64,000 nucleotides of DNA from Gracilariopsis chorda (taxonomy: Eukaryota; Rhodophyta; Florideophyceae; Gracilariales; Gracilariaceae): contig NBIV01000081.1 in the NCBI GenBank assembly GCA_003194525.1, positions 124,001 through 188,000 on the forward strand, in the 5' to 3' direction. Of the stretch, positions 49,588 through 60,858 are shown piece after piece; the stretch's first letter is position 1, and each line of letters starts with the position of its first letter. A program made the translations under genes and the position numbers. A model generated the notes under the pieces. That model was not told where the DNA came from. It ran no database searches and worked only from the letters and a program-made list of their open reading frames with translations.

Positions 49588-51782
49588 ACCCTCATAACGG
49601 GGTAATTTGGCAAATGGAACAATTTGGCAAGACATAAGAGCCACACATTGTCCCTGTCAGTTTCGGCTTTATTCAGGTCACTACTGGACTGCTACGTCAT
49701 TGTCCACTCCTTCTGACTCGGTTCTGACTGTTCCACAGTCTAGTAGCGGATGAAGCACAATGCCCGAGTCCATGAGACGCCAGACGGCTCGTCTCAAACG
49801 CAGCAAATTGCAACGAGCCCAAGAGGGAAAGGCTCGTAACCAAGCTTTTCAATTGCTGCAGACGAATGAGAAGCTTTCCAGCATTGTCGCACGCTGTTCT
49901 GTATCCCTCACAACGCTTTACCGCATAAGACGAGCTTGGAAGGAAAAGAAGCAATCACTGTTGCACAAACTTTTGAGTCCTGTAGACTACCATGCAGGAC
50001 GACCATCTGTCTTGAGCACACAAGAAGAAGAAATGATTGTGAAAAGAGTAAAGCATGCCGCCGAAAGAGGCTTTGCATTCGATATCAATCACCTCAAAGA
50101 AGCTATGTCAACTATAGCAGCGGACGGCAGACACAGCTACAAAAACGCTCTCCCATGCGATGACACAATCCGTAGCTTTCGTGCACGCCACCGCGACATC
50201 ACGTACCGAAAGACAGAGAATCACTGCCATCGGTACTTTCTTGGGGAGGACTTAGAACATGTCCACACCCTCGTTCACCACCTGAAAGCTTTGAAACAAA
50301 AACATTCCGACCTGTTCCAAGACCCAAGCCGCATCTGGAACTTGGACGAGACCGCAGTAAGCGCAGATTACGGAAAGCGAGGACGAACTTTCTCCGCATC
50401 CGCTTCTAATTTGGGTGGTAGGCGGCACAATATAAAGGACAATGGAGCCCACCTTACTGCTGTGGTAATTGCCTCAGCATCCGGTCTAGTTGCTCCACCC
50501 TTCTTTGTTGCGTCCGGAAAAAAGGTGATGCCGCGGTGGAAAACCCCGATCCCGAGCAGCGCGAAAGTCCACCTACCAGCCAGTCTACGGTGGTTGACGG
50601 AGAACACCTGGATTCCGGATGGAACCCATATCGCGCTAACGACGAAGGGGTCAATGACAATGGAGATCATGCCCAAACTCATTACGCATTTCAACGAGTT
50701 CTGCCGTAAGTTTGTGACACCTGACAAGCCCGTCCTGCTGCTCCTTGATGGCCATAGCTCCCGTAAAGGTGCCGAGTGGATCCTGTACTGCCATAAATAT
50801 AACATAATTGTTATCCAACTTCCGGCAAATACATCCCATTTTCTGCAACCTTGTGACGCAACCATTAATAAGAAGTTCAAGGAAAGGACAAGGCAGGTCA
50901 GAGATGTGCTGATAAAAACTGGAATGTATAGCAATGCGAACATTGCATTCAAACTTAAGCTGGGTGTTGCAGGATTTCAAGTTCTTACAGCAGACGTCGT
51001 TCAACAGAGCTTCATATCCACCGGCATGTGGCCGATGAATTTTCAATTCTACCAGATGCTTCGCGAGCGGCTATCGATGGAGAAGCGAGTTCCAAACGAG
51101 AATACTGAGCAGCACAAAGAACTGCACATGACATTACGGACAGCCGATGTTGTTATCTATTCGCGGATTCGAGAAATTGTGGAGCGTGAGGACAATGCCA
51201 CGATAGGTGTCGCGTTAGTAGAGCAGACGTTACAGAATAACCGTTCCGCCCATCGTGTCTTGTGGGAAGCTGCACCATTACAGGCACCTGTTTGTCATAT
51301 GCGTTCAAATATGAAAAGCATGTCGGGTGCGCCAGCCGCGGTTTTGTCTGATGTGGGTGTGTTGAAGAATGTGACGAATGGCGGGAGGGCGCAGCGGAGA
51401 TCAAGAACGGTAAAGTATGTTGGGCCAGGCAAGGAAAACATGCAGTTAGCAGGCGGGGATAATGTTGATGGAGCTGGTTTATGGGACGCCACCGATGATA
51501 TTCCACTTCTGACGCTCTGGCGGCAAGAGCGAAATGAAGACGGGTCTTTAGAGGAGCATAATGTAGCGGCGGCCGAAGCCGCCACAGCCCTGTTGGGGCT
51601 CAGCACAAGGTAATCGGCTTGCGATGAGTTGAAGTGGGTGATCGGGGCTTCGCCAAATTTCCCCAGGTTAGGCCTTGGGACAACGTGGCTTCAGAAATCT
51701 CCTGTAAAAAGCGTCCGTTTGAAGCCGTGGAGGACGATTTCTGCCTGCGAAAATTTGTGCCAAATATCCCCGCTGGGAGGGT
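49588..51782 (+). mobile_element. Pogo-like DNA transposon, intact
   Basis: TA at 49586-49587 and 51783-51784 brackets the unit. Inverted ends are ACCCTCATAACGGGG and ACCCTCCCAGCGGGG, continuing as TAATTTGGCA and ATATTTGGCA (about 20 of 25 bases match). One uninterrupted DDE_1 transposase gene fills it. It lies just inside the left MULE repeat, so it inserted into the MULE. Confidence 0.8.
49760..51613 (+). CDS. Pogo/CENP-B-type DDE_1 transposase
   Basis: The 617-residue protein has an N-terminal helix-turn-helix (about 25-60, SSIVARCSVSLTTLYRIRRAW), a CENP-B-type region (about 70-185, with GRPSVLSTQEEEMIVKRV), and the catalytic domain. The first Asp is in IWNLDETAVSADYGKRG, the second in LLLLDGHSSRKG and the third in LQPCDATINKKFK, with 35 residues between the last two. 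The middle part reads LTAVVIASASGLVAPPFFVASGKK, as usual for the family. The C-terminal 200 residues are variable. There is no stop or frameshift, so it may be functional. Confidence 0.93.
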   Translation: MPESMRRQTARLKRSKLQRAQEGKARNQAFQLLQTNEKLSSIVARCSVSLTTLYRIRRAWKEKKQSLLHKLLSPVDYHAGRPSVLSTQEEEMIVKRVKHAAERGFAFDINHLKEAMSTIAADGRHSYKNALPCDDTIRSFRARHRDITYRKTENHCHRYFLGEDLEHVHTLVHHLKALKQKHSDLFQDPSRIWNLDETAVSADYGKRGRTFSASASNLGGRRHNIKDNGAHLTAVVIASASGLVAPPFFVASGKKVMPRWKTPIPSSAKVHLPASLRWLTENTWIPDGTHIALTTKGSMTMEIMPKLITHFNEFCRKFVTPDKPVLLLLDGHSSRKGAEWILYCHKYNIIVIQLPANTSHFLQPCDATINKKFKERTRQVRDVLIKTGMYSNANIAFKLKLGVAGFQVLTADVVQQSFISTGMWPMNFQFYQMLRERLSMEKRVPNENTEQHKELHMTLRTADVVIYSRIREIVEREDNATIGVALVEQTLQNNRSAHRVLWEAAPLQAPVCHMRSNMKSMSGAPAAVLSDVGVLKNVTNGGRAQRRSRTVKYVGPGKENMQLAGGDNVDGAGLWDATDDIPLLTLWRQERNEDGSLEEHNVAAAEAATALLGLSTR

Positions 51783-51784
51783 TA

Positions 51785-53298
51785 CCCCATATTTTGTGGC
51801 GTCTTGGGTTCAAAATAGGGCCATGTATAAAACAAAAGCGGTGAAAAGGACTCTTTTCAGAAGACCAATCAGGCCCAACAGGCCGTTTTATAAAAAACTA
51901 AAAACGTCTGGATGTTATTCCGATTCAGCTACTACAGAGGGTGTCATATCTATAAGACATTTCCACCTTACGCCACCTTACAGAGCCCATACTGTGCTTC
52001 TAATAGTCTGTCTTGGCTCCCCGCTTCTCTAGGACCTGTACGCAACGCTTTGGCATGCTGCAAAGAAGCTTGTAGATGTAGGATGAGTCAATTTCGTCCC
52101 ATGATTCTAACACACAAGAATTGAGCTCTGACAGGTTAGAAAACTGACGAGCATTTGCATAAACCCTCCTTGCAAGTATGCCCCACATGTTTTCTATCGG
52201 ATTAAGGTCCGGAATCTTGGAAGGCCACTCCATAACGGTGATGTTTTGGTCTTTAAACCACTTTTTGGTGAGCTTTGCGCGATGGATAGAAGCATTATCT
52301 TGCTGAAACGTCCAACAACCAGCAAAGGTCTTCTCTGCAAACGGCAGCAAGTAATCCTCCAGTGTCTTGCAGTACTTCTTGGCATCCTGGTTACCACTTG
52401 TGATTGCTAAAACAGATTTACCACCTTCTGCAAAAGCACCCCATACCATCAAAGAAGAACCCCTTGCCTGCCTGCGAGAAAATATCCTTTCTTCCTTCCT
52501 TATGTCATGCCAGTAGTACGCGAGACGGTCCGGGCCATCCAAATTAAACTTCTTTTCATCAGAGAATACAACCTCGGCCCATTCCTGTGGCCTCCACTGG
52601 ACATGAGCTGAAGCCCATTCCATCCTCTTGGCACGGTGCAAAGGGGTGATGTTGGGGCATGGCAGCATCTTCTTGTAATCGAGAACGGGTGCTTTCTGCA
52701 ACATGCGCTGGGTAGTACGAAGGGACGCCGAGAGTTCCAGAGTCTTTCGAAGAGCACGGGCGCTCATATTGCCCTTGGCAGCCTCGCGGATGAGGCGTCG
52801 TTTCGCGACCACCGCGAGTTCCGATGGCCTACCGGAACTTTTTTTCACTCCGTAGGTGTCTTTGAGGCGGATACAGTTGCTTACAACGCTGCGCGACCTT
52901 CCCAGCGCCTTAGCGATGGATGAGACGCTTTCTTTGACACTGTGCAGAGCCGTGACCATTCCTTGTTCTTTCTCAGACAAACGGAGTCCCTTTCCCATGA
53001 TTGTGGTGGTTTTTGTGCTTGCGGGGGAACCCTCGGCTTGCTACAGAGCCATTGTTACCATATAAGGGCTTTGGCGCGTCATTACAGTGCGTATCTGTTT
53101 GCTTTTGCCGCGTAAAGCGGAAATGTCTTATAGATATGACACCCACTGTAGTAGCCGAATCGGAATAACATCCAGACGTTTTTAGTTGTTTATAAAACGG
53201 CCTGTTGGGCCTGATTGGTCTTCTGAAAAGAGTCCTTTTCACCGCTTTTGTTTTATACGTGGCCCTATTTTGAACCCAAGACGCCACAAAATATGGGG
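51785..53298 (-). mobile_element. Tc1-type transposon with about 187 bp inverted repeats
   Basis: CCCCATATTTTGTGGCGTC at 51785 is matched inverted at 53298. The arms run about 187 bp (51785-51971 and 53112-53298) with only a few differences. The left end abuts the TA that also ends the pogo element. On the right the expected TA reads TG, perhaps a mutation. The unit is about 1.5 kb with one intact transposase gene. Confidence 0.9.
52000..52998 (-). CDS. Tc1-family DD34E transposase, intact
   Basis: 332 residues from the ATG at 52998. The N-terminal paired helix-turn-helix region includes VSSIAKALGRSRSVVSNCIR and SSGRPSEL. Catalytic residues: VFSDEKKFNLDG, TFQQDNASIHRA, and WPSKIPDLNPIENMWG. 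The last Asp and Glu are separated by 34 residues, the Tc1 DD34E arrangement. All are present and the frame is unbroken, so the element may be or recently was active. Confidence 0.95.
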   Translation of the reverse strand: MGKGLRLSEKEQGMVTALHSVKESVSSIAKALGRSRSVVSNCIRLKDTYGVKKSSGRPSELAVVAKRRLIREAAKGNMSARALRKTLELSASLRTTQRMLQKAPVLDYKKMLPCPNITPLHRAKRMEWASAHVQWRPQEWAEVVFSDEKKFNLDGPDRLAYYWHDIRKEERIFSRRQARGSSLMVWGAFAEGGKSVLAITSGNQDAKKYCKTLEDYLLPFAEKTFAGCWTFQQDNASIHRAKLTKKWFKDQNITVMEWPSKIPDLNPIENMWGILARRVYANARQFSNLSELNSCVLESWDEIDSSYIYKLLCSMPKRCVQVLEKRGAKTDY

Positions 53299-53861
53299 TG
53301 TCCTATCTTTATGGCGTGCACTGTATCACTGCTTTCTTCCCGATTAGTGCCAATCTTCAATTCAGCGCTTTGCTCTGATTTCTTGTCCACTTTGCGCTCT
53401 TTTAACTCCCGTATCGAATTGCATACGACTATGCTCTAAAATAACCCTATGCTAGCTACTCTGCGATTACATAGGTAGCCTTTTGCACTGGTTTCACTCA
53501 TATCTGCATATCTTTTTTGAAAAACTATCTGAAACTGCACATTTGCTGTTTTATATCCTATTGCATGTTTCATATATGTTTTCTATGCCGTGCAACGTTT
53601 ATGTTTCCTTAATATGGCTCGGTAGCTCTACTAGGCGCTACAGTTAGACCTGTGTTGTATTCATCCTGGGTTGCTTGGTAGATTAAACAAAGCCTTAATA
53701 CCAGCATAGTGCTTATCATTGCTTTGCCCGTACGTTAATTTCTTTTCTACACTCGCTACGAGCCTGAAATGCACTTTAACGATCATTGTGTACCAATGTG
53801 CTCTTAATGTACATTTGCAATACATAATTCGTATATTGGTACTGGTTGTCTCAGAGAAGCT
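53299..53861. other. MULE interior without recognised coding
   Basis: About 560 bp between the Tc1 element and the first MULE-associated frame. AT-rich, no feature seen. Confidence 0.4.
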
Positions 53862-54935
53862 ATGTCAGACTGTAAGCGAAGAGATCGAGTGGTTATCCAG
53901 GGTTTGAAGAAACACACGCAATTGGAGCTCCCACAGGACGAAGAAGCGCAGATGTTTCGATATCATTCTGTCAATATGTTTATTGCAGCGCTTGTGTTGA
54001 ACTACTGCAACCACTCAGCATTTAATGTTGTCATTCGCAATCGTCGATCGGGTGAGTACATGTGTAATGTGCTCATTACTGCTGGTATTAAAGACATCGA
54101 AAAAGAACCTGGAGTGGTTCTTTGAACATGAAATACCGAGGCCTACCTCATGGAATTGTCCAAATCGTTCCACTCCAAGAAAAACTCAGCTGGGTTCAAA
54201 TTGGAACATCTGGAAACTTTTGTTGGACCATTTCGGTATTCATTTTTTGGAGATAATTTAGAGACACATACTGTGGTCGTACCAATGAATATTAGGAGAG
54301 CTCACTGGAGAATGATAGTCGGAAGAAGATCTTGGAGTAATGTCAGCACGATGGAGACAAGAACTGTGTATTTTGGAGACAGTATCGGCTGGACTTGCCC
54401 TGATTACGTATTGAGATTCTTTAAGGCAGTTTTTGACCACGGGTTTCCGCAGAATTCTGTTAAAAGGACAACATCGAAACAGAACTACATGTTAGACATT
54501 TTGGGGCTCGAAAAACAACAAGGTTCTCACAGTTGTGATGCCAAAGTCATTGCAGGCTTTGCATCCTTTACGGAAAGCACAAACATCTTCCAAAAGGAAC
54601 ATTTTTTGATGGGTACGACAAAAATCGTACGGATCAGTACCGCTAGATGTCTGCAAAAAATACTTTTTAAATATCGCCCTCAGATCAGAGAAAAATCGTT
54701 CGGAAAGTGTCTCTGAAGGTGACGTTGCTTTTCTTCAATACGAAAAATGGAAGAATCGTCTTGCGTTTCGACGAGAACAGGCTCGTCAGAGCAAAAGCGT
54801 AAATGAGTATACAGACGCCGCAGCTGAAGAGGTTGTGCCACCTCCGCATTATAGTGCCATAGATTTGGCAATGAGCGCATACGAGAAGAGAGACAGGGCT
54901 CAAATACCAGTCTCAATTAATGATCATGAATAATG
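53862..54935 (+). pseudogene. Ulp1-type (C48) cysteine protease frame carried by the MULE
   Basis: The best part is 54150-54716: HW in VVPMNIRRAHWRMIVG, the Asp in TVYFGDSIGW, then Gln and Cys in KQQGSHSCDAKVIAGF. This is the order His-Asp-Gln-Cys of Ulp1/SENP proteases. A preceding frame (53862-54125) and a following one (to a stop near 54933, with EKWKNRLAFRREQARQSK) are in other frames, so the gene is broken by frameshifts or has unseen introns. Ulp1-like genes riding in plant MULEs are known; here it would be part of the same element. Confidence 0.65.
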
Positions 54936-55930
54936 TCAAGCACGAGCCCAGAAATTGAGAGCAGTTTCGGAGAATCAGGATGGTTGGTAGAACTGTGACT
55001 TTCCGGAGAATTCAGTTTTTCGTAGCCGTCGCAAAGTGATACGATTCATGGAAAGCGCATTGTAAATAGGTAGTATTATTGAGGATATCGTTACGGAGGC
55101 AGCCATGTCATCAAACTTTAAAGTGCCTGGGATAACAAATTTGAGCTCCTCTTCGCAGCAATAAGGGAGCCAGACTCCCAGTTGGGATACTACTAAAGAT
55201 GTAGAAGATCTCGTTGAAGAAGTGTCAGATCTGCCAGATTTTATCTATAATTTAAACCTCTCTGGACAATTTTTGGGGTACATAGACTCCGCATCATATC
55301 CCGAAGTTGCGTATGACGAAGTACACTAGTAAAAGCCCAACTGCGCTGCATAAAGCACAAGCCACCAGTGTCATGTCGGAGATGCATCATCGCAAAACTA
55401 CAAGCAAAGTCGATGAAGTGGGTTTTGTCGTTCTCGGGGACCTACAGTCTTACGTTGCAGCCAGTCGCACAAGAGCTCTGTGAGGATAGGTACATCGTAT
55501 TTTTGTGGTCAATTCTCTGTCGTCTAAAGACCTGGAAGAGAGAACAGAAATTGGAGGATACCTCTTGGTGTTAGGATGTCCTGGCAAGAACGCTGATTTT
55601 GTTTCAGCAGAGAAATAGTTTTACCGTTGTGTAGAATCTTTTATCATGTATAGGCAAAAAGGTGGGGGCAGTCAATGATAATGAGGTGCGAACGAAGAGT
55701 GAACAGGTCTCAATCTGCTTAGACCGTAGGCGGAAACAGAAGAACTACATTTATTGAAAGAGGATGAAGTGGATTTGGTACAGGAGCCGCACTAAAGGCC
55801 ACCCGTAAAATACTTCATCTCTGATGATCACGATTCCTTCCCTACCTTGTTTCATGATCGTGATGAGAATGCTGCCGCAGACATTCGTATGGTCGAGAAT
55901 ATGGAGTGAAGTAGAAAGGAAGATGAAGCA
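54936..55930 (+). pseudogene. Fragmentary coding between Ulp1 and MULE transposase
   Basis: 55105-55329 reads MSSNFKVPGITNL ... SYPEVAYDEVH with one in-frame stop near 55159, and 55374 onward reads MSEMHHRKTTSKVDEVGFV. These look like decayed acidic protein segments. No family recognised. Confidence 0.35.
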
Positions 55931-58900
55931 GTGGTTATGGGAGATACACAGTGCTTGTGCTGTGAGGCTGTACAGTCATTTATTTCTAAAATGGGAGGAA
56001 ACGCCGCAGGACTGCAGGTCATTAAGGAGGTCCAGTTCATTTCTGACTGCTTCGGGTATGATGTACTCGTACGGGATTCAGGTTATAATAAGCAAATCAC
56101 TAGTAGTATTAATGCTGATGCTTGTAATGGTATGGATAGCGATGAATATGATGCTGAAGTGATTGGGGGTGAAGAGGTTCTGAAGGCATACTTGAGATGC
56201 GTGGAGCATAACATGGCTCCAAAGTGTCCTTTCCTTTGCGTAATCAGAATTAAGAATTCTATCTCGAGGCGAACTGGCTGTGGTGATTTGGTAAAAGTGT
56301 ACTGTTGTGAAATGAAAAACGGGTCGCACAACCACCCACCAAACCTGATCAAGGTGATAAGCCATTTGTCCCGTTAGCTTCAAAGAGATGCATTTGAAAT
56401 GAAATCGGAGCTGCACATTCAACCCAGAGACATTGTCTCTGTGCTGGAAAGAAAGTATAGTATCCCGATCAACACAATAGCGCTGCACAGTAGGCTTTCA
56501 GATTCATCACGTGTTGAGGCGCCAAAGCAGCACGAGTGCATGCTGCTCTGCAGAGAGCTCATGCACCTACGCGATGCTAACAGTCACAACAAGGTTTTTA
56601 TAAGTGCCAATGGACAAGGGGTGATGGATTCACCATCGTGGGCGTTTGCAGATTGGCTGGAAGATTATGCTAGGTATGGCGTGGTGCCAGGTATCAGCAT
56701 TGATTGCAAAGCCATCTCTAACAGGTTTGGTCTTTCGTTGTTTAACATCAATGGTAGGTCTAATGATGGTTATATCCCGACCTTTTTCATGGGTTTCGTT
56801 TTCTGTGAGACAGAGGAGAGCTTGACACAGATACTACGTGAATTCTAAGCCGCAGTACTGATCTCACCATCCATGATAGCCATGTACTAAAGTGTGGCGT
56901 GCATTAACGCAGTCCAGAAAGACTTTCCACTTTCGTACATAGCTCTGGATGAATGGCACTTGAACCAAAAAGAGGCTGGCAACTGTGCGTCAAGGTGTGC
57001 AAAAATTGGACGAAAGCAATGGATTAGAGATCTATCAACGGATCGTTTTAAACTTCGTCAGTCTATGTCAGAAGAGGGTTTCTTGGTTCGGCGAGAGCAG
57101 CATGGGAGTAAGTACTTCTACAGCCTTCAGCAAGATCCCCCATCGTCGAACAAATTCTTGTACCACAAGAACCGCAAAATGATTATTGCGGTGTATGGCA
57201 ATCAATCCGTCCCCCATCCTTTCCTTTTCTGGGAGCTGGGTATACAGAGAGCTCTAACTCAGTATACCGTCATCATATTTTCGGTAGATGTGTTCCAATA
57301 TGGAAAGTTCTAACTGAGATGCATACTGTAACCATGAAGCTGGAGGAAAAAAGAAGTGATGCAAGAACGAGGGCACTGAAAAGTCAGAACTGGACATTTT
57401 GTAATATATCCAACTGCCAGTTGCCAGTTACCACGAAGGCACTAGAAGCACTGATATCTGATTACACCTCATCTTGTCTGTTAAAGTCCGTTGAGGTGAG
57501 CGTGGAGCCGTGGGGACCGTTTGCGGTTCTCGAAGTCACAATCAAACCGATCTCCAAGACTGAGTGGCCAGATGAAAAGATGCAAAAGAGACAACGTTCC
57601 GATCGAGGTGTTATGTTTACTATCCTGTTCTCTGGAATAGATGGGACTTCAAACACAACAAAAGAATTGCTACAGAGCAGTTCGAGGTATAAACTGTATA
57701 TTTCAAAGCTTCTTAACCATCAAATGCCCTCTGCAACTTGTACCGTGGCCTGTTCTTGCTTGCAGCATTCCATCTCAGGTTTCCCTTGCCGCCAAATTGT
57801 CCGCTGTGCAGTTATATGTAGTAGAATACTGGTCCAAAGGCGAAGTGGGGAAGTAGTACCTACTATGGGTAGCGGGGGCAGAGTACCAGCCACTAGGGTG
57901 ACAATCCAATGGGTCTAGTTGTGTCGTGGGCACTTTCTGACGTGCAGGCGCAATGGGGGGAGGTTATCTGAGGTCCCTACAGGTAGGGCGCACTCGTAAC
58001 GATGGCTTGGAAGCCTGCGTCCGCTGGAAGTTTGGGGGCGACTAGAGGACGGAAGTGGTGCTGGCCTTTTCTCCTCAGTGGCCGGCTGCAGTCGAGCAAA
58101 CTATTACAGTCGGCGAGGCGCTCTAGACCACCGCCAACTACGACTAAGATATTAAATAAAATACTACATTATTCTACAGTGCACTGTACTGCAGTGCCAG
58201 CCCCACCGGAGGTCACACTTCAGATCACCATTATCTCTGACCCACGTGGCTGATATTGACACGTGTAATGCTCTTGTTCTTGGTCCACCACTTCGGTACT
58301 CCAGCTTACCAGTGATCTGACCTTACGGGTATTGTACTGTATTCTATACCCGGAACTGGATCTTTTTTCACCTATCCTGGCTGGTGTGCTAGGTTCCCGT
58401 ATTTGGATGGAGTCCTTTTTTGAACCGTACTGGAAGCATAACACCGAGGAAATCTCACATGCATATCGTACTGGCCTGCGCAAAAACACTGCAAGAAATC
58501 ATGCTGACTCTGCTTCGCTAAGTACCGTAAGCGCAATAGAATTTCCATGAGATCGAGAAATCGTCGATGAAGTGAATATCGAAAAAGAAGTGGACCATGA
58601 AGCCAACACATACCTCTCTTGGTCTGACAGAAAAGCGTTATATCACAAAATGCATCGCCTAGCATCGTCACTGGGTCCAATAGCCTTAAATAGCTTGAAG
58701 AAGATGATGCAAAATGCCATTAAGGTTCTTTCCCACGGCGAAATACAAGCAGAAATACCTGATAACTTCCTAAAGTCGAATGCAGTACGGACATTGATTC
58801 TTGCTGGGCAAAGTAGAACTCAAGACAAACTCCTCACAACCCTTAAGAACCCTAACTATGGTCTCACAAAGAGCGAAAGGCGGAAGCAAGGGTGCATGGA

Positions 58901-59108
58901 ATCATCCAAATCAAAACGATCATTGCATCAGAATACTAAGAAGCCACAATCCATCTCATTGAACCCTGCTAACCCGTCTCAAGAAAGTTCTCAAGGAGCT
59001 GGAGGCTCATTCCGATCCATGTCACAAAGCTCAGTGCTTCACTTAAACATTTCAAGAATAATGACAGACCGTGCGATTGACAAAGGTCTTAGAATCCTTG
59101 ACAAGTAA
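55931..59108 (+). pseudogene. Mutator-like (MULE) transposase, broken by in-frame stops
   Basis: One frame continues from 55931 to 57313 with in-frame stops TAG at 56376 and TAA at 56846, 56891 and 57311. It starts with a WRKY/FAR1-like zinc segment (VYCCEMKNGSHNHPP). The catalytic core follows: ISIDCKAISNRFGLSLFNINGRSNDGYIP with the first Asp, the FCETEESLTQILREF block, then ACINAVQKDFPLSYIALDEWHLNQ as in the MULE second motif. In another frame, 57319-57918 ends in a SWIM-like zinc finger (CSCLQHSISGFPC). 58572-59108 is the C-terminal tail. The 57920-58560 segment has no recognisable coding and may be an insertion. Not functional. Confidence 0.8.
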
Positions 59109-59665
59109 CCATCACAACGAATTATATAAAGTAATTTTCAACAGGTTCTGCGAGCGGTTACCAATCGTATATCGTAGGAATGATGACTAAAAACCAGATG
59201 GATAGGCGGCTTGAAGCAAAGCAATGAAGCTAGGATGAGTAGAATAGACTTGCAGGAACGGCGCAGCTCGGAGCGAACTGATGAGGCGAGGAAGAGTAGA
59301 AACCGGGCACAAGGATGGAGTAGAGCAAATCATAGAAGCACAAATTAGTAGAAAACTGAAGGAGCAAAAGGATTATTCAGAACGGAGGGGTGACACAGCA
59401 ATGAGTTCAACGCAGCCACGAAGAAATTGCAGAGCGAAACATTGAAGCAGCGCAAAGAGAAAGGATAACAAGAGCATTTTTGACCGTGACCAAGCAAGAC
59501 GCATGAATAGAAAGTGAACGAAAGAGCAGCGTGTATGCAAGTTCGACCTGGAACCTGGGTCGAAAGCCCTAAATAGTGAAGCAAAGATTGGTTGAGTGGC
59601 GGAAAGAAGATGGAGATCTACGCGCTGGGTAGAGCTGAGAAGCACATGGGCGGAGAAAAAAGGTT
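59109..59665. other. MULE 3' interior
   Basis: About 560 bp of purine-rich sequence with no coding family, up to the right inverted repeat. Confidence 0.4.
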
Positions 59666-59928
59666 AGTGCCATCAGTACCGAAAAGCGCGCGTTTTGCCA
59701 AGTTTAAATGTGGAATGCTATGAATTCGTGTTTTTTAATTGGTTGCAGATGGATAAGGACACCGTGACGGGGTGAAATCTTACTTGTGATTAGCTGATTT
59801 GCAATCATGCCGTGGAACACGTTGGAAGCGGTCCCTCAGGCTTCTACATTCCCTGATCAAGGATCAACTCGTGCTTGTGATTGGTGGAGTTGCTACTGTT
59901 TTTCCTACAAGTATATTTAGCCTCCCCC
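59666..59928 (-). repeat. Right terminal inverted repeat of the MULE
   Basis: Reverse complement reads GGGGGAGGCT, then ACTTGTAGGAAAAACAGTAG and continues to match 49235-49497, ending inside near CGGTACTGATGGCAC. Confidence 0.88.
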
Positions 59929-60858
59929 ATTTAAAGAAAGGCTATTCTGAGTAGCCGATAGCCTTTGCCGAATTACATCCCCACAGATATCTGGTGGCGT
60001 TTTTTTTCTTCCGCTGCATAGACAACTCTACGAACACTGTAAACGATGGTGATGTTTGTATTACCGAGTGAAAACGTAGGTAATGCTATTTCTGAGTGGA
60101 GTATTCTGTGATGCTTTGACTACTGCCGACGTAAATGTGAGTACCTACCTCCACGTTGGTGTCGCCGGGACAGCGAAAGTTGTACAAAGGGGCAAGTAGA
60201 GAAGACCTGACTTCTCTTGTCTAAGATCCGGGATGCGAGTGCGGTCCGTGCATAGATCCCGTAAACGGGGAACCTGCGGTGCACCCAACCTAGGCTAAGA
60301 CGGATGTTGGATGGGCTTTCTTTCTTTCAATTGGAGTCTTGGCAATCGGGGGAGCCTCAATGCATAGGTTTGACGTAATATCTAAGGATATAAGCTCCAG
60401 CGGTGGCGGTCCTCATTTGTTGGGGAGGATCTCGTTATACGGCCAGGGGGTAGACCTGGAAACAGCATACGGCAGTCATTAATTGTCACTTCAGCGGATC
60501 TTCTCGTGAGCCGCCGCTGTCTGTGTTTGGTGTGATGCGTGCCTCTGGTCCTTTAAATCGCCGCATTGGCATGGCCCAAGACGTGTACTTAATCAGTGGC
60601 TTCGGGAACACTAGAATGGCAAGAATACACGAGAGAGTTAGAAAGAGGGTCAGCAGGCGTGGGTGTCACGTCTGTGCCGGCTTCTTGTTAACTATTGCAG
60701 CAATTTACCAAAGTGGAAACAGTTGTTTCCGCAAGAAGCACCAAGATTCAAACTGATACAGTTTGAATCGTGTGGTAGCGCACGCAATGCACACGAAACC
60801 TACGCAGTCGCAAGGTGGGCTTTCAGCAGAAGCGCGCAATAGAACAAGAGAATAAATA
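59929..60858. other. Leader-like segment before the unusual RT element
   Basis: About 930 bp with no recognised gene. It has a poly-T run near 60000 and short inverted repeats (for example CCCGT/ACGGG near 60260). It could be the 5' untranslated part of the element at 60.9-63.3 kb. Confidence 0.35.

Larger units (their letters stand above)
49235..59928. mobile_element. Nested composite: Mutator-like element with long inverted ends and two guests
   Basis: The two ends are inverted copies about 263 bp long (49235-49497 and 59666-59928), both starting GGGGGAGGCT at the outside, with roughly 85% identity by eye. Directly outside both ends is ATTTA (49230-49234 and 59929-59933), a candidate target duplication. 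Inside are a pogo-like element (49588-51782), a Tc1-type element (51785-53298), then a Ulp1-type protease frame and a broken Mutator-like transposase. Removing the guests leaves about 7 kb, a normal size for a MULE with extra genes. MULEs usually duplicate 8-10 bp, so the 5 bp repeat is short. Confidence 0.8.
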
